The notes under the pieces were generated by a model. The model did no database searches, was not told the origin of the DNA, and saw only the letters and a list, made by a program, of their open reading frames with translations. A program made the translations under genes and the position numbers. A stretch of DNA of 64,000 bases from Allorhizobium paknamense (GTDB taxonomy: Bacteria > Pseudomonadota > Alphaproteobacteria > Rhizobiales > Rhizobiaceae): positions 1 to 64,000 of the forward strand of contig NZ_JAUSWH010000018.1 of NCBI RefSeq assembly GCF_030815125.1, given 5' to 3'. The stretch's first letter is position 1; each line of letters begins with the position of its first letter. Positions 62,375 through 64,000 of the stretch are shown here, piece by piece.

Positions 62375-63802
62375 TCACTGGTGATTGATCATCACATGCC
62401 GGACCACGGTATAGTCTTCGAGCGCATAAGCCGAGAGATCCTTGCCATAGCCCGATTGCTTCAGCCCGCCATGCGGCATTTCATTGGCCAGCATGAAATG
62501 TGTGTTGATCCAGGTGCAGCCATAGCGCAGGCTGGCGGCCGCCTTCATTGCTTTGCCGATATCCTTGGTCCAGACCGAGGAAGCGAGCCCGTAATCGGAG
62601 TTGTTCGCCCAGCCGATAATGTCGTCGTCATCACCGAACCGGGTGACGGAAACGACGGGGCCGAACACTTCGCGGCGGACAATTTCATCCTCTTGCAGGG
62701 CACCGGCGACAACGGTCGGCTGATAGTAGAAGCCGGGGCTCTCCGGCAGCGCGCCGCCGGTGGTGATTTCGACGTGGCGGGCATCGTTGGCGCGCTGGAC
62801 GAAGCTTGCGACCCGGTCGCGCTGGCGCTGGGAAATCAGCGGCCCGATTTCGTTCAGGCTGTCATCGGCCTCGCCGAAGCGGATGGAGGAGACTGCCGAC
62901 GACAGATCGGCGACGAAACGGTCGTAAATGCTGGCATGGGCATAGATGCGGCTTGCCGCCGTGCAATCCTGTCCGGCATTGTAAAAGCCGAAAGTGCGGA
63001 TGCCGTTGATCGCCGCCTCCAGATCGGCATCGCCATAGACGATGACCGGGGCCTTGCCGCCCAGTTCCAGATGCGTGCGTTTGACAGTCTTCGAGGCCGC
63101 CTGCAAGACTTTCTTGCCGGTGGCAATGTCCCCGGTGATCGAGACCATGTCGATATCGGGATGGTTGATCAGGGCATTGCCGACGCTTTCGCCGCGTCCG
63201 AGAATGATGTTGACCACACCTTCCGGCAGGATCTCCGCCAGAAGCCCCGCCATCTTCAGGGCGGTGAGCGGGGTCTGTTCCGAGGGTTTGAAGACGACGG
63301 TGTTGCCGCCGGCAAGGGCGGGCGCCAGTTTCCAGGCCATCATCATCAGCGGATAGTTCCACGGTGCTATCGAACCGATCACGCCTACGGCGTCGCGGCG
63401 GATCATCGATGTGAAGCCCGGCAGATATTCGCCGGCAATCGAGCCATGCTGGCTGCGGACCGCGGCGGCAAAGAAGCGGTAGCAATCGACAATCGCCGGC
63501 AATTCATCATTCAGCACGGCATTGATCGGCTTGCCGCAATTCAGCGCTTCAAGGGTTGCAAAGGCTGGCGCATCCGCCTCGATGGCATCGGCGATCTTTA
63601 GAAGGTAGCCGGAGCGTTCGCCCGGTGTCGTGGCCGACCAGCCGGAAAAGGCCCGGCGTGCGGCGGAAACCGCGGCCTCGATCTGTCCGGTCGAGGCTTC
63701 CGGCAGGTTGAGAATGAGTTCGCCCGTCCGTGGATTGAGGATCCGCTCTTCCTGGTCCTCACCGGCCATCATCGCGCCGGCGATGAGCATTTGCGTTTGC
63801 AT
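62375..63802 (-). CDS. Aldehyde dehydrogenase, gamma-aminobutyraldehyde type (PatD-like)
   Basis: The 475-residue NAD(P)-dependent enzyme has the ALDH cofactor site and motifs: IAPWNYPLMMMAWKLAPALA, FKPSEQTPLTA, general-base Glu in HLELGGKAPVIV and nucleophile Cys in NAGQDCTAASR, and a C-terminal segment NEMPHGGLKQSGYGKDLSAY that is typical of the polyamine (4-aminobutanal) branch. It would oxidise 4-aminobutanal, made from putrescine, to GABA. A transporter permease of the kind used for polyamines ends upstream on the same strand, supporting this. The ATG at 63802 follows AAAGGTGGAAC. The aldehyde product of the neighbouring dehydrogenase-FMO pathway is an alternative substrate. Confidence 0.87.
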   Translation of the reverse strand: MQTQMLIAGAMMAGEDQEERILNPRTGELILNLPEASTGQIEAAVSAARRAFSGWSATTPGERSGYLLKIADAIEADAPAFATLEALNCGKPINAVLNDELPAIVDCYRFFAAAVRSQHGSIAGEYLPGFTSMIRRDAVGVIGSIAPWNYPLMMMAWKLAPALAGGNTVVFKPSEQTPLTALKMAGLLAEILPEGVVNIILGRGESVGNALINHPDIDMVSITGDIATGKKVLQAASKTVKRTHLELGGKAPVIVYGDADLEAAINGIRTFGFYNAGQDCTAASRIYAHASIYDRFVADLSSAVSSIRFGEADDSLNEIGPLISQRQRDRVASFVQRANDARHVEITTGGALPESPGFYYQPTVVAGALQEDEIVRREVFGPVVSVTRFGDDDDIIGWANNSDYGLASSVWTKDIGKAMKAAASLRYGCTWINTHFMLANEMPHGGLKQSGYGKDLSAYALEDYTVVRHVMINHQ

Positions 63803-63825
63803 GACGTTCCACCTTTCTTTTTGGG

Positions 63826-63879
63826 CATGTCCAGGACAAACGCAGTTGCCGTTTCCCCTTGGATATGCATGAAAACAAG
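63826..63879. repeat. Degraded family C repeat
   Basis: ATGTCCAGGACAAACGCAG, TTGCCGTTTCCCC, GGATATGCATGAAAACAAG follow family C order with many changes. It lies between the dehydrogenase and the upstream permease gene. Confidence 0.45.
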
Positions 63880-63894
63880 ATCCCCGAATGCCGT

Positions 63895-64000
63895 TCACTT
63901 GCCGCTGCCAGCCGTCTCGTCGCCACCCGCCGTCCAGTAATAGGCCGCGAGGATGGGGAAAAGTGTCACCAGCACGACAATCATCGCCACCACATTTGTC
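63895..64000 (-). CDS. C-terminal end of a membrane protein (probable ABC permease), partial
   Basis: Thirty-four codons and a TGA stop (63895-63897) run off the window. The residues (NVVAMIVVLVTLFPILAAYY, then WTAGGDETAGSGK) form one last transmembrane helix and a short hydrophilic tail, as at the end of PotC/PotI-type polyamine permeases. Identification rests on this helix and on the downstream aminobutyraldehyde dehydrogenase, so it is tentative. Confidence 0.5.
   Translation of the reverse strand, partial: TNVVAMIVVLVTLFPILAAYYWTAGGDETAGSGK

Noticed and set aside
62175..62378. Extended N-terminus of the sigma-54 activator starting at 62378
   Set aside because: The extra 68 codons cross a decayed repeat and do not fit the family start; the ATG at 62174 gives the expected distance to the SWRRC motif. 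The ATGA overlap with the upstream gene keeps a small doubt.

Overview
The window looks like a chromosome or large-replicon segment of an alphaproteobacterium of the Rhizobiaceae (Agrobacterium/Allorhizobium/Rhizobium type). I base this on the GC-rich coding sequence, the MelA- and AspA-like proteins, and above all a dense family of palindromic intergenic repeats of the mosaic kind found in rhizobia. No rRNA, tRNA, CRISPR array or insertion sequence was recognised.

Layout. (1) 0.2-3.4 kb: aspartate ammonia-lyase divergent from an amino-acid permease, with two matching palindromic operators between them. (2) 3.5-16.2 kb, minus strand: one tight operon of an EntF-like NRPS (C-A-PCP-TE, glycine-type A-domain code), a GT1 glycosyltransferase, a periplasmic adaptor and two RND efflux pumps. 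(3) 17.1-26.2 kb, plus strand: a galactoside operon (GH4 alpha-galactosidase, LacI regulator, sugar ABC transporter, GH2 glycosidase) with two related LacI-type operators. (4) 26.5-56.9 kb: a complete-looking NRPS siderophore locus. (5) 57.0-60.1 kb: a flavin monooxygenase and a zinc alcohol dehydrogenase behind a near-perfect sigma-54 promoter, followed by the AcoR-like sigma-54 activator (60.3-62.2 kb). (6) 62.4-64 kb: an aminobutyraldehyde-type dehydrogenase and the tail of a transporter permease.

The siderophore locus is the main interest. The plus-strand operon encodes an ornithine N-hydroxylase, an MbtH protein, a salicylate-synthase homologue, an alpha/beta hydrolase, a salicyl-AMP ligase (Cys/Leu salicylate signature) and an EntC-like isochorismate synthase. 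The minus-strand operons encode a TonB receptor, a binding protein and a ferric-siderophore reductase, and then five NRPS proteins. The line reads ArCP-Cy-(A remnant)-PCP with a free-standing threonine A domain, a free-standing C domain, C-A-PCP-E*, and C-E*-C-A-PCP-reductase with a hydroxyornithine-like code. This predicts a salicyl-methyloxazoline siderophore with an N-hydroxyornithine-derived terminus released by reduction, a mixed phenolate-oxazoline/N-hydroxy chelator.

Two observations stand out. First, the salicylate synthase has Gln at the position of the catalytic general acid Glu (MbtI E252), which offers a reason why a second, intact isochorismate synthase sits in the same operon: the pathway may be split between two enzymes. 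Second, the biosynthesis, uptake and NRPS operons share a promoter with 17-bp spacing and a pseudo-palindromic operator (ACGGGAC-N-GTCCCGT type) in its spacer, defining a local regulon; the divergently encoded TetR protein is one candidate ligand.
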